Notes: generated by a model from the sequence alone, not told the origin. DNA of 64,000 nt from Undaria pinnatifida (GCA_012845835.1 JABAKD010000025.1:8700338-8764337); one strand, 5' to 3'. Shown: positions 52,101 to 57,520, counted from the first letter of the stretch. A program made the numbers and translations.

Positions 52101-55100
52101 CGTTTGTGAGAGGTGTACCACACGAGGTACCTTTTTTTGCTTGTAAGAGTCGCCACCGTGACATCTTCGGCGGAATGCTCGCCCTAGACATATTTCATAC
52201 TTCAGGTATATAAAGGAGAATCTTATCATTCGAGTACCTTTTTTTGTCCATGACAGGCATGCAGCATCTAACCTTTCTTGTTTGTGAGGGGGGTAGCATA
52301 CCTTTTTTTGTTAAGAGAGGTGCGTCATACTCCAGTACCTTTTTCGCTTATGAGAGGCGTACCTATCATGCGAAGTACTGGTACCTTTGTTCGTGTTAGA
52401 GAGGCGTATCATACCTTTTTTTGTTCAAGAGAGGCGTCTCGGACTTTTGATTTACGAGAAGCGTATCCTACCTTTTTTCCTGTATTTTTTTAGTGTGAGG
52501 GGCACCATCGCCAGCTCTTCGGCGGAATGCTTGCCCTATATGCACGTATCGCATATTGCCATGCGATATCATGCAACACCGTACGAAACGCCATGTTCCG
52601 CTATGCAACAGCACATTAAATGCAATGTCATGCAAGACCATGTAGCATGTAGCGCCAATGCCATGATACAACATGCAACACCGTCGCAGGGCGAATATAG
52701 GGAATTTTCAATTCAACCTTGAAGTTTCAAATATCAAAGTTTAATTTTAATGATAAACTTCACAATGCAAACTTACAAACGAAAATACCAACCTCGTCCG
52801 TCCTCCTTTGTCACGCTTTGTGCAGCGGCGAACTGGCTGCAGCTTTCTGTGGCAAGCACCGCGGGAGGGTCTCGTCCTCTAGCAGGCGGTGCGTTCGTGA
52901 GTGGACGGGGGGCGGCACCCGACTTCGCTACCCACCTCATGCTTAGGCACCCCTTAGCCCTGACCTTGGTGAGTTGTAGTTTGGTCTGGGAATCGGCTTG
53001 AACCCTGGGTAGTTATCGTCTTCGACTCCCGAGGTATTGAAGCCGGTGCTGCACACGATAGATGAGCAAGCTAGCTTACAAGTCCAGCCAAAAACCACGC
53101 TGTACCCTAAGGGCTGGAGCGATGGGGTATCCAAAATTGCCAGTGTGCATGAACGACTCCTCACAAGCCCCTTCTGGTCGACAACGCTTCCGCACAATAA
53201 AGTCAACAAAGGCTTTTGTAGTCTACGCCGGCACATTCTACGCGTCCAGCGTGCCCCCGTGTCTCCGCTGTAAACAAGCTTGGGAGTGATCACAGCCACT
53301 GTCTCGCCCTGCGCGACCTCGACCACCTGTGGCTCAACCGCTGGCTCGGTCGAGATCATCCTGTGTGCTGGCTCCCTCGTTCGGCGAAGCTTGGCCCTCG
53401 TGGTCTCCGCCAGTGGTGTCGCTCTGTGTCCACGCCGCTACTCTACCCCCTGGGTTGGACACGTCTGGGTGACAGGTGTCCTGGGTGTGTGTCCGAGGTG
53501 GCGGGTGTCCTGGGTGTGTGGCGGGGAGACCGCATGCCACGTTTGCTTTTATTTTTCTCATCATTTTGTTCTCAAATATGACGTCATCGTATATATGATG
53601 TACTCATTTCGGGTGAGGTATTTGAGCTCGTACCTGTACCCGGGTATTTTTTTAATACCCGGGTATACCTATACCCTGGTGAGTACTGGAGCGACGTACC
53701 CATCGTACGTAACACTTGGGCAAGGTATCGAGGTCCGTACCGAACGTACCCAACACTTTGGTAAGGTAACGCGGTCCGTACCGAACGTACCTAAAACGTA
53801 GATAATGTATTGAGGTCGCCCCCAGGCTTGTACCTAAACCCGTGTATATCGTCGACGGGTATACCTATGCCCGGGTAAGTATTTGAGCGGCGTACCTATC
53901 ATACCAAACGCTTAGGTAAGGTGTCGTGCTCAGTACCTAGCGTACGTAACGCTTAGGTAAGGTGTTGAGGCCCGTACCTAACATACCTAAGCGTCGGGTA
54001 CGGGAATATATACGGGATTTACCCGGATATACCTTAGTATGCACCTTACCTAACTTCCCCTTGGATTACATATGCGGGTATTTTACCCGGGTATACATGA
54101 GTATGTACCTTACCTAAACATACCTTTGAATTTTTTTTCTTGCGCGCTCTTAAATCGGGGCACTTATTGACTAGGTTTCCTTGGGCAATGAGGCATTTCT
54201 CCTGTGGTCCTATCTTGCCGCCTCCGCCTCCCTCCCGTGGGGACTCCGGATTACATACGCGGGTATTTTACCCGGGTAAACATGAGTATGTACCTTACCT
54301 AAACATACCTTTGATTTTTTTTCTTGCGCGCTCTTAAATCGGGGTACTTATTGACTAGGTTTCCTTGGGCAATGAGGCATTTCTCCTGTGGTCCTATCTT
54401 GCCGCCTCCGCCTCCCTCCCGTGGGGACTCCGGTCAACCGCTGTTAAAGCGGGTTCCTTGTTTGCGGGCGGGGTTTGGTACATCATAGGAGGGCTTTCTT
54501 CCACAAACGGGATTGTCAACTCTGACGGTTTCGGAATTGGCGAGGATGGAGCATTGTTGGAGGAAGAAATCGATGAGGTTTCCACTAACGGGAAGGAGGA
54601 TGTGGGCGGGGCGTGGGGAGGGAGTGAGAAGTACGCCATGGCTTGCAAGGTGGTGTGGATGGGCTTAATGGTGTGCTGCGCGGCTCGCCAGCTGCTGAGC
54701 TGCATTCAGGTGAGGGCGGGGGGGGGGGGGGGGAGGAGATGGGGAAGGGGGGCAAGGCCGGGGGGGGGGGGGGGTAGATGGGGAAGGGGGGCAAGGCCGG
54801 GGGGGGGGGGGGTAGATGGGGGAGCGAGGGAGGCAGGGCTGGAGGGGGGGGGGTAGGCAGTGTGCGAATTTTGTCTCCGTTTAGACGCGTGAAATGTGCC
54901 ATGTCATACAGGAGAGCCAGGGGTGTGTCAGACCTAATAGCCCCCCCCCCCCCCAACAGATAGAGAAAGCACTCGAGTACACTAGGAAATGAAGAGTGAC
55001 AGCGAACGCGAAAAAGGGCGCAGTAGTAGTTGTATGTAACGAAGATAAGGTGAATCCGGTAAACTTCAAATGGAAGTGGGGAGAAGATGAACTACCTATC

Positions 55101-56490
55101 GTAGACCAGTACCGATCGTAGACCAGTATACGTACCTTGGCGTAGAGATCTCGAAGGACTGGTCTTGGGATGCACACATAGCGAAAGTAGTAGGAAAGAG
55201 GTTAGATCACAAGTAGGCAAGATGGATGCGATCCTAACAGACCCGCACCTTGACACTGGGATTAAAACATGTATTCTGATTGATGTGAATGTACCAAAGT
55301 TGGAGTATGCAAGAGAAGTATGGGAAAGGAACGCGAAGTTCGTAAAACAACTGGAAACAGTGCAGATGACAGCAGCTAAAAATATACTAGGATGCTCAAG
55401 TACGATGAGTAATACATTATTGAGAACAGAACTAGGAATGTACCCTCTTAAAATGTGTAGAGACGTGAGAAATTTGAAATTGCAATATAAAGTGGAAATA
55501 TGCCAGAAAAGAGGTTGCCAGCCATAGTTGATAGGGCTGTATGGCAAAAAATAGCAAAAGGGCGAACTGGGATAAGATGGGATAACGTGGTCGAGAAAAT
55601 ATGGAGGGATTTAGGGAGATACCAAGAAGAGGTACTGTCTACAGATAAGTTTGGCGGGTACAAGACAGAATTAAAAGAAAGAATATACAAGGGAAAGGTA
55701 AACGCTAAGAAGTGGGGTGAAAGAGGAGAAGCACTTAAAGATGTACGGGGGGTTGAAGGAAGATTCTGGAATGAAAACGTATCTGCACGGCCCACTGGAC
55801 TACGCAAAAAAGCTGAAACAAACTGCGATTTCGTGTAGGGGACCTGGGCCTACCAGAAAGAAGAAAGATATGTACCAGTAGTCGGAAGGAGGAGGACGTG
55901 GCTACACATATGAGCCCGTGTGGCACAACAAAAGAGTAGGGCTCACATAGTAGGGAAATGTGAAATATACAAGGAGGAACGGGATGCGTCAGAGGAGATG
56001 AGGAAACTAGGCGTATATGACATGGAAGAGTTTGGTAGAGTAGAGAGTAGCGAGAAAACGATCGCTATCCTAGGAGATAGATGGTGGCCGCAGACGGCAA
56101 AACAGGACGGGGATAGGATAAGCAAACACTTTCTATGTAGTATATGGAAGAAGCGTAATGAGCGCCCAAATATTGGAGGTATCTCCATTAGGAGTAGGAA
56201 CGGTGCTCCGTCTCGAAAGGGATGCGTGGTCAATGGTCGAATGACTAAGGCCAGCAACAAATGAGTACGCCCCCCGCCCCCCTCTCTTGCTTTGTCCTTC
56301 GCAGGCGCTTATCTCAATGTCGACGCTTTCTTCTGGTGTCATCTCGGACGCGGCGGGACAAGACTTACAGCGACGTAACGGCAACAACCGCCAGTCGCGC
56401 GGACGGATTGTCGACAGCGGTGGTGGCGTTAGCGGGGGGGGGACGGGGTCGGCGGCATCCCGCGCTCGCAGCCGCTCCCGCGTGCGCTAG
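31023..56490 (+). CDS. Lamin-tail domain fused to phosphatidylinositol synthase-like protein, 11 exons (gene 2)
   Basis: The join is 31023-31133, 33682-33865, 37858-37934, 42857-42963, 45925-45994, 47004-47146, 47807-47868, 50516-50617, 52826-52968, 54359-54709 and 56305-56490, giving 511 residues with consistent phases. Residues about 56-158 form an LTD: ITIHNPAALMGSSLSG, YSFPPDCVV, ALLWTN, then RRKEVLNDDGDAVVLAD. From about 176 on it follows eukaryotic phosphatidylinositol synthase in order: first helices, FGVVLATMGDR, FGGMLALDITANWLQL, LGNEAFLLWSYLA and a C-terminal helix pair. The family reaction joins CDP-diacylglycerol and inositol in the ER membrane. The family motif DG-x2-AR-x8-G-x3-D-x3-D keeps only the G and the last D here, so activity is doubtful. 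The single GC donor is after exon 5. Confidence 0.8.
31640..33165 (+). repeat. CCCCTATCCCC pyrimidine minisatellite in intron 1 of gene 2
   Basis: About 1.5 kb of CCCCTATCCCCTATTCCATA-type units. It is broken every 300-400 bp by a related unique block (for example AAATAGGGTTAATGTTTCAA at 31895 and AAATAGGGTTTGGGCTGCAG at 32145), so the higher-order unit is longer. Confidence 0.9.
33410..33681 (+). repeat. Duplicated sequence before gene 2 exon 2
   Basis: TCCCTACGAGCGCTGTGGCT at 33562 repeats TCCCTATAACAACAGTGGCT at 33667, including the GTGGCTGTTTC start of exon 2. A further block at 33420-33500 repeats the unique blocks of the minisatellite. Confidence 0.6.
33682..33865 (+). CDS. Gene 2 exon 2: first half of the lamin-tail domain
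   Basis: The exon has 61 codons plus one base, phase 0 to 1, from a pyrimidine-rich tract ending AACAACAG to a GTGAGG donor. ADLLSETITIHNPAALMG, SLSGHTLSD and YSFPPDCVVSARGSIT are the hallmark strands of LTD. Two decayed copies follow at once. Confidence 0.85.
33995..34125 (+). pseudogene. Decayed LTD exon copy 2
   Basis: It retains GSYTLSDRRKKHY in one frame and the GTGAGG donor. A length change then shifts the frame before the TTTCCGCC (SFPP) part, and the upstream acceptor is lost. Confidence 0.8.
34245..34392 (+). pseudogene. Decayed LTD exon copy 3
   Basis: It retains MGNNLGGYTLIDRRNKRTY, then a stop (VTP followed by TAG). The donor GTGAGG has become GCGGGG. All three copies are within 700 bp in the same orientation. 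Confidence 0.8.
34425..34590. repeat. CACTATAG-type repeat, copy 2, in intron 2 of gene 2
   Basis: TCCCGCTATAGTGCCTGTGC, AATCGCTTGCCACAG and GGCACGCACCGACACTATAG. Confidence 0.75.
34943..35206 (+). other. 87-residue open frame in intron 2 of gene 2, unassigned
   Basis: MIDLRSRDNRQPTITPFRSG to VLFFARWETTEGFLSQF, then stop. Composition is protein-like and it is the longest clean frame in this intron stretch. No domain is recognised. It may be a mobile-element remnant. Confidence 0.25.
35640..35770 (+). repeat. GTCAAGGGTGTCAAACC unit, isolated copy
   Basis: ACATCCAGCGGTCAGTCAAA, CTAGCAGTTTGCTGTCAGTC and GTGCCGTC match the tandem array at 58.3-58.8 kb. Confidence 0.85.
36125..36205 (+). repeat. 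TGATTTGTA short repeat
   Basis: Seven or more 9-10 bp units. Related stretches lie at 36415-36480, 37010-37100 and 37795-37855, the last directly before exon 3. Confidence 0.8.
36237..36372 (+). repeat. Dispersed repeat D, copy 2
   Basis: GTGAGATCGAAGATTTCGTC then a 17-bp tandem repeat of TTTCGTCGAAACTCATC, GCAAGCTGTGTGTGATACTC and AAGGATGTAGGTCGGCGACT. Confidence 0.85.
36482..36530 (+). pseudogene. Partial copy of gene 2 exon 3
   Basis: TTCTGCCGTGAGAAGCTGAC then GCAAAGGGG corresponds to the CCPGKLTQR part of exon 3. The preceding TGTATGATCTGC-type short repeats are also shared with the region before the intact exon. The rest is missing. Confidence 0.6.
37168..37288 (+). repeat. Dispersed repeat D, copy 3
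   Basis: Nearly identical to copy 2 without the internal 17-bp repeat. The 900 bp between them share TGATTTGTATG short repeats, suggesting a segmental duplication. Confidence 0.85.
37505..37690. repeat. Poly-G tracts in intron 2 of gene 2
   Basis: G runs of 20 or more. Two AACTATAAATCCTTT-like segments (37556, 37706) with GAGGGGATAAATCTGACGG flank the tracts, so the unit repeats. Confidence 0.85.
37858..37934 (+). CDS. Gene 2 exon 3: middle of the lamin-tail domain
   Basis: Two bases plus 25 codons, phase 1 to 0, lie between TTTGCAG and GTGATT. It reads YCCPGKLTQREFDQLPATA then LLWTNQ. The L-WTN strand and phase agreement with exons 2 and 4 support it. A partial copy is at 36.5 kb. Confidence 0.75.
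38085..38220 (-). repeat. Dispersed repeat H with its extension
   Basis: GGCGAAACCGTTTTCTGATC, GGGGCTCCTTAACTCC, CCAAGCAACTTTGTCCCCAA and GGGTTTCCAGTTGTAAAGGG. This copy shows that the AAGGAGCCCCGT block, also found alone at 8255, 39165, 42165, 45160 and 49010, belongs to the same element. Confidence 0.8.
38970..40005 (+). repeat. Three copies of dispersed repeat H in intron 3 of gene 2
   Basis: Copies at 38974-39052, 39580-39662 and 39918-40003, each with ACTGGAAACC-TTTTGGGG and a GGGGCTC-AAGGGG end. The segments between them also share sequence (TTGGCCACACGAAACGGCTC versus CTCGGCCACACCAAACAGCT), so larger units were duplicated. Confidence 0.8.
40183..40310 (-). repeat. Dispersed repeat D, copy 4
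   Basis: GGGGAGTCACCGGTCTTTAT to TTGATCTCACAGCTGC, inverted relative to copies 2 and 3. Confidence 0.8.
40320..40480 (+). repeat. Dispersed repeat A, copy 3 (diverged), in intron 3 of gene 2
   Basis: TTTTTTATCCTCAGGCGGAT, CTTCCACGTAATTTCATGCG and GCCAGCTGGCGTATCC follow the family in order. Confidence 0.75.
40812..41078 (+). mobile_element. MITE-like element G with both inverted arms, in intron 3 of gene 2
   Basis: Arms: CACGTACGTTTGCGCAAAG with TTAGATATGCACG on the left, and TTTACGTGCAAATATGAAAA with CCCTGCAAGTATGTACGTG on the right. Core: CCTGACCCTGACCCCAGCCC and GGCTCGAGGTCTGC. Confidence 0.8.
41325..41490 (-). repeat. ATAAGGCGGTATCCCG tandem repeat
   Basis: Six units of GATATAAGGCGGT with a GAATCGCTTGGCGCGACTC core at the end. 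Confidence 0.9.
41730..41925 (-). repeat. GGGTCGGGTCGAG palindromic-type repeat, copy 2
   Basis: GTCGGGTCGAATCGGGTCGG to CCCGACCCGACCCGCGAGG and GATCCGTGAAAAGCCC, in inverse order to 16915-17100. Confidence 0.75.
41932..41985 (+). pseudogene. Decayed copy of gene 2 exon 4 (a)
   Basis: It reads GLYLRRKEALDS beside exon 4 GSLRRKEVLND, then degenerates. The following TTATTGGTGTATTGCTGTAA resembles the intron unit preceding the other copies. Confidence 0.65.
42000..42856 (+). repeat. Repeated intron units between exon 4 copies of gene 2
   Basis: TTATTGGTCTACTGCTGTGA (42624), TTATTGGTCTACTTTTGTAA (42781) and TTATTGGTCTATCGCTGTAA (42823) precede copies of exon 4 or its acceptor. Confidence 0.75.
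42657..42740 (+). pseudogene. Copy of gene 2 exon 4 (b), partly intact
   Basis: After GATCAG it reads DGCLRRKEVLHDVGDSDVDR, in phase and with an acceptor, then loses similarity and has no donor. It may be an occasionally used alternative acceptor exon, but that needs RNA evidence. Confidence 0.65.
42857..42963 (+). CDS. Gene 2 exon 4: end of the lamin-tail domain
   Basis: The exon has 35 codons plus two bases, phase 0 to 2, from CCAACCAG to GTAAGT. DGSLRRKEVLNDDGDAVVLA then DARGKEVAVLE fits the last LTD strands (charged turn, N-DGD, V-L-D-G-V). Three decayed relatives surround it. Confidence 0.85.
43358..43396 (+). pseudogene. 3' fragment of gene 2 exon 4 (c)
   Basis: GCTGGAGATACCGAGCCAAC followed by a GTAGGT donor repeats the end of exon 4 (LEIPSQ plus splice site). 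Only the 3' end is present. Confidence 0.7.
43620..44275 (+). repeat. Threefold degenerate repeat of about 170-250 bp
   Basis: GGCTGGTCGGCG, CCGGGTTACTTGCGCGGTGG, GTTTTTTGTCCCC and CCACGTCTCGAAGGGGAACC blocks occur three times in order. Two further copies lie at 13355-13500 and 13515-13665 in intron 10 of gene 1. Confidence 0.75.
44896..44919. other. Short hairpin
   Basis: GGAGCCACTCG and CGAGTGGCTCC, an 11-bp perfect stem with a 2-base loop. Confidence 0.7.
45685..45860 (+). repeat. GAGTATTGGTTTGCGC tandem repeat
   Basis: Seven to eight units of about 23 bp, just upstream of gene 2 exon 5. Confidence 0.85.
45925..45994 (+). CDS. Gene 2 exon 5: linker into the membrane domain
   Basis: One base plus 23 codons, phase 2 to 0, follow a long C/T tract ending GATGTTCAG. 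It reads DEDMVEGEKAVAYMKLPGVK then RSQ. The donor is CAG with GCATGA, a GC-type donor if this exon is used as drawn. A later partial copy has a normal GT donor. Confidence 0.68.
45995..46842 (+). repeat. GTGCTGTATGTG satellite in intron 5 of gene 2
   Basis: About 850 bp of imperfect 9-12 bp units. Longer units containing TTGAACGGGTTGAATGTGCT recur about every 120-180 bp. Confidence 0.9.
46843..46891 (+). pseudogene. 3' copy of gene 2 exon 5 with a GT donor
   Basis: TGGATCTGCCTGGCGTCAAG then CGCTCCCAAGTATGT repeats the LPGVKRSQ end of exon 5. The 5' part and its acceptor are gone. The 850 bp between the copies are filled by TGTATGTGC-type repeats. Confidence 0.7.
47004..47146 (+). CDS. Gene 2 exon 6: first membrane helices of the synthase-like domain
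   Basis: The exon has 47 codons plus two bases, phase 0 to 2, from TTGTTGATAG to a GTACGC donor. VLALRTLVLTLCYLRLACIA forms one helix and ALLAMALAHALDVLC the next. In active family members the second helix ends in LD followed by DG-x2-AR. Here LDVLCR stands at that place. Confidence 0.8.
47235..47303 (+). pseudogene. Copy of gene 2 exon 6 second helix (a)
   Basis: It reads PVKPDMALFAVALAHAFSIL then CQ, beside TVNPDIALLAMALAHALDVLC in exon 6. The frame is open from exon 6 straight through into this copy. The donor is altered (CAGTTATT). Confidence 0.75.
47405..47470 (+). pseudogene. Copy of gene 2 exon 6 second helix (b)
   Basis: It reads IALLAIAHAFGILRQ with one codon deleted relative to the other copies. 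It is flanked by G-rich tracts similar to those after the other two copies. Confidence 0.7.
47807..47868 (+). CDS. Gene 2 exon 7: FG-x3-A-x3-D segment at the active site
   Basis: One base, 20 codons and one base run from TTGGGGCAG to GTGAGT. It reads SSQPSVPMDDFGVVLATM, then G across the junction and DR in exon 8. A second acceptor at 47827 (GTCAGCCCAG) is also in phase and gives a product 7 residues shorter. The usual LD of the motif is replaced by LA. Confidence 0.65.
48525..48890 (-). repeat. Dispersed repeat D-like pair
   Basis: GTACGCAGCTTGCAAAGAAT (48525-48630) and GTCACGCAGCTTGCAAAAGA (48785-48880), each followed by CGACCCTGAAGTCGTCGA or CCTAAATTTGTCGAG and CACAGC. Related copies lie at 19495-19565 and 43108-43180. 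The core GCAGCTTGCAAA is shared with repeat D. Confidence 0.7.
48930..49085 (+). repeat. Dispersed repeat H with extension
   Basis: CAACTGGAATCCCTTTTTTT, GGGGTTAAGGAGCCCCGTAA and TTTTCGCCAAGAAGGGGTAT. Confidence 0.8.
49766..49827 (+). pseudogene. Copy of gene 2 exon 8, truncated (1)
   Basis: After a good CTGCAG acceptor it reads DRLASLIIIILSLILLVHT and stops. It matches exon 8 for the first 50 bases and then diverges. Confidence 0.75.
50015..50250 (+). repeat. TAAGAGCGGCCAACTCGGCATG tandem repeat
   Basis: Three to four units with GTCCCGCCTATACTAAAAGC and a GCGATTTCTCGTTAAGAGCG core. Confidence 0.85.
50516..50617 (+). CDS. Gene 2 exon 8: DR, helix and LFGGMLALDI segment
   Basis: Two bases, 33 codons and one base run from TTGTGCTGCAG to GTAAGT, phase 1 to 1. 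It reads DRLASLVILGSLVLLD then RHRQLFGGMLALDI. In phosphatidylinositol synthases the same position has DR, a helix, and FQ-x4-LD-x-SHW. It is the only copy of eight with both splice sites and full length. Confidence 0.85.
50740..50841 (+). pseudogene. Full-length copy of gene 2 exon 8 without acceptor (2)
   Basis: The open frame reads GDRLASSVTLRWMVLLDAHE then SHRQLFGGMMALDIS, the same length as exon 8, with a GTGGGA donor. The acceptor CAG has become TGG, so splicing into it looks impossible. Confidence 0.8.
51213..51715 (+). pseudogene. Three decayed copies of gene 2 exon 8 (3-5)
   Basis: Pieces lie at 51213-51270 (ERHRQLLGGMIALDI after a CCCACAG acceptor), 51437-51500 (LVLLDTT, then LFGKVLALD with a deletion) and 51606-51715 (near full length with indels and a stop). 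All have the same strand and order. Confidence 0.75.
51788..52015 (+). repeat. Dispersed repeat J, copy 1
   Basis: GACTGATTCTACGATTGCCC, GACGTCGGGGTG, GCTGGTTTCGAAACCGGCGA and CTACCGTAGTAAGACTC. Copy 2 is at 62366-62615. Confidence 0.85.
52140..52550 (+). pseudogene. Two 3' fragments of gene 2 exon 8 (6-7)
   Basis: The stretches at 52147-52192 and 52502-52545 repeat CATCTTCGGCGGAATGCTCG and CAGCTCTTCGGCGGAATGC, the LFGGMLA end of exon 8. The tandem CTTTTTTTG / GAGAGGCGTATC repeat lies between them. Confidence 0.75.
52826..52968 (+). CDS. Gene 2 exon 9: ANWLQL segment
   Basis: Two bases plus 47 codons, phase 1 to 0, run from CTTTGTGCAG to GTGAGT. The join with exon 8 gives LDI-T-ANWLQLSVASTAGGS, where active enzymes have LD-x2-SHW-x5-S and G-S-SHK. 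The region before LMLRHPLALTL is longer and Gly/Ala-rich. Confidence 0.82.
52945..53565 (-). mobile_element. Degenerate retroelement-like coding fragment
   Basis: Minus-strand coding texture is clear but broken: EPQVVEVAQGETVAVITPKL in one frame, then TKAFVDFIVRKRCRPEGACE and MHTGNFGYPIAPALRVQRGF in another. It overlaps the end of exon 9 and the following intron of gene 2 on the opposite strand. The family is not certain; a retroelement polyprotein is my best guess. Confidence 0.45.
53625..54063 (+). repeat. Degenerate GTACCTAACGTACC repeat
   Basis: Units of roughly 60-70 bp with GAGGTCCGTACCGAACGTAC and AACACTTTGGTAAGGTA, mixed with ACCCGGGTATAC. It lies upstream of exon 10 of gene 2. Confidence 0.8.
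54064..54433 (+). repeat. 185-bp tandem duplication carrying the 5' end of gene 2 exon 10
   Basis: The units 54064-54248 and 54249-54433 are nearly identical. They include the GCGCGCTCTTAAATCGGGG tract, the TTGACTAG acceptor and the first 27 codons of exon 10. Both acceptors look usable, but the upstream one reads into intron sequence. Confidence 0.9.
54359..54709 (+). CDS. Gene 2 exon 10: GNE helix, acidic loop and later helices
   Basis: The 117 codons, phase 0 to 0, run from TTGACTAG to GTGAGG. It reads VSLGNEAFLLWSYLAAS (the GNE-F helix of phosphatidylinositol synthases), another hydrophobic stretch around GGVWYIIGGL, an acidic loop (GEDGALLEEEIDEV) not usual in the family, then VVWMGLMVCCAARQLLSCIQ. 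Its 5' end is duplicated 185 bp upstream. Confidence 0.87.
54715..54955. repeat. GGGGGTAGATGGGGAAGGGG tandem repeat
   Basis: Three G-rich 40-bp units after the exon 10 donor, then a C run that adjoins the LINE insertion. Confidence 0.85.
54955..56275 (+). mobile_element. 5'-truncated LINE-like retroelement (C-terminal part of reverse transcriptase ORF)
   Basis: Broken frames give the region after the RT palm (WKWGEDELPIVDQY, then YLGVEISKDWSWDAHIAKVV), the stretch VPKLEYAREVW to LGMYPLKM, and a final zinc knuckle (PCGTT, then HIVGKCEIYKEER) with WWPQTAKQDGDRISKH. This order is typical of the C-terminal third of non-LTR reverse transcriptases. Several frameshifts and an 18-bp repeat at 55095-55130 show it is dead. 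It sits in the sense direction in the last intron of gene 2. Confidence 0.8.
56305..56490 (+). CDS. Gene 2 exon 11: last helix end, Arg/Ser tail and stop
   Basis: Sixty-one codons and TAG follow the acceptor TTTGTCCTTCGCAG, phase 0. It begins ALISMSTLSSGVI (end of the last helix) and continues as a hydrophilic tail ending SRARSRSRVR. The acceptor lies only some 30 bases after the 3' end of the inserted LINE. Confidence 0.8.
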   Translation, partial: ALISMSTLSSGVISDAAGQDLQRRNGNNRQSRGRIVDSGGGVSGGGTGSAASRARSRSRVR

Positions 56491-56814
56491 GAGTAGGTAG
56501 CCACCGAGGTTATACAACAATTACATAATACTGGTACCTTTTGCGGGGGGGGAATAGGCTTATGTGCGATCTTTTATTCCGATTTTTTCCCGCATGCGTT
56601 AGGAGTAGCCACGGAAGTTATACAACAGTTACGTGATACTGGTACCTTTGGGTGGGAAAATAGATGGGTTAAGCGCGGTCTTTTTTTTTTGCGATTTTTT
56701 CCTCCCGGTTTTGGGACCTGGGTTTACAGACCCCCCCCAAATTGAGAGAAATTGCGGTGTTGTCAATCGCGTTGAGGTGTTGTGAAAGGGGTTGAAGGCA
56801 TTACTGTCGTAGGG

Positions 56815-56885
56815 GGGGGGGGGGGAGTTGGCGGGACCCCGCTCACGTAGCCGTACTCGCGTCCGTCGGTACCGCTCTATGTAGT
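56815..56885 (+). pseudogene. Copy of the gene 2 terminal exon tail (a)
   Basis: GGCGGGACCCCGCTCACGTA then GCCGTACTCGCGTCCG resembles the TSAASRARSRSRVR codons of exon 11, followed by TAG. No acceptor is nearby. Confidence 0.5.
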
Positions 56886-57189
56886 GGCCACCTAAAAAAA
56901 AAACGTTAGCTGTGAGTGAGTCCTTCTGAAAGCCACCGTCAGAGGCTAAGAATCCTTTGTTTTTCCTATTGGGATAGCGAGACCCACAAAAATGGGAGAG
57001 TTCGATGTCTTTCTTTCATTTTTTTTTGTTTTTTGCCTCCTTTCGGGACAGCCCCCTACAAAAATTGGAAACTTAGTCGTTTTTTTCATTGTTTTTTCTT
57101 CGTTTTTTTTCCTCTTGGGGGGTCTATTTAGAGGTTAGGTTACCTGTTAAAAGTGGGTAAACGTGCGGTCTTGGCAATAACGTGGTAGG

Positions 57190-57290
57190 GTTGTGAACGG
57201 CGGTGGAGGCATTGGTGGAAAGGGGGTAGGGTTGGGCTGGTCCCGCGTCCGCAGCCGCTCTCGCGGTCGTTCATACTGCATCTTCTCGTA
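57190..57290 (+). pseudogene. Copy of the gene 2 terminal exon tail (b)
   Basis: GGCTGGTCCCGCGTCCGCAG then CCGCTCTCGCGGTCG repeats the Arg/Ser tail, with GGCGGTGGAGGCATTGG before it as in exon 11 (GGGV). It marks at least two duplications of the gene's 3' end. Confidence 0.55.
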
Positions 57291-57520
57291 GTCTGTTTTC
57301 GTTTGGGGTGAACGATTTATCTGCAGATGGAGCGTGAACGACCCATCTGCAGATAGACCGTGACCGACCTATCTGCAGACAGATCATCGCCTCACAATGT
57401 TTTGCGCTTGACGTATGCATACAGCTGAACTCCCTTGCACTTTGTAGTTCGGTTCGGATACTTTCTGCATCGTCCCGTGTCCCCGCAGCCCGGGCTGTCC
57501 TATATGTACATGGCCGACGC

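Larger units (their letters stand above)
50618..52495 (+). repeat. Satellite of about 35 bp between exon 8 copies
   Basis: More than 20 imperfect units of GTACCTTTTTTTGTTTGTGA followed by GAGGCGTATCATA. It fills the space between all later copies of exon 8. Confidence 0.9.

Noticed and set aside
54359-54960. Extension of exon 10 into the Gly/Ala/Arg-rich frame to 54856
   Set aside because: A good GTGAGG donor lies at 54710, the extension is pure G-tract, and splicing there restores the family's C-terminal helix through exon 11.
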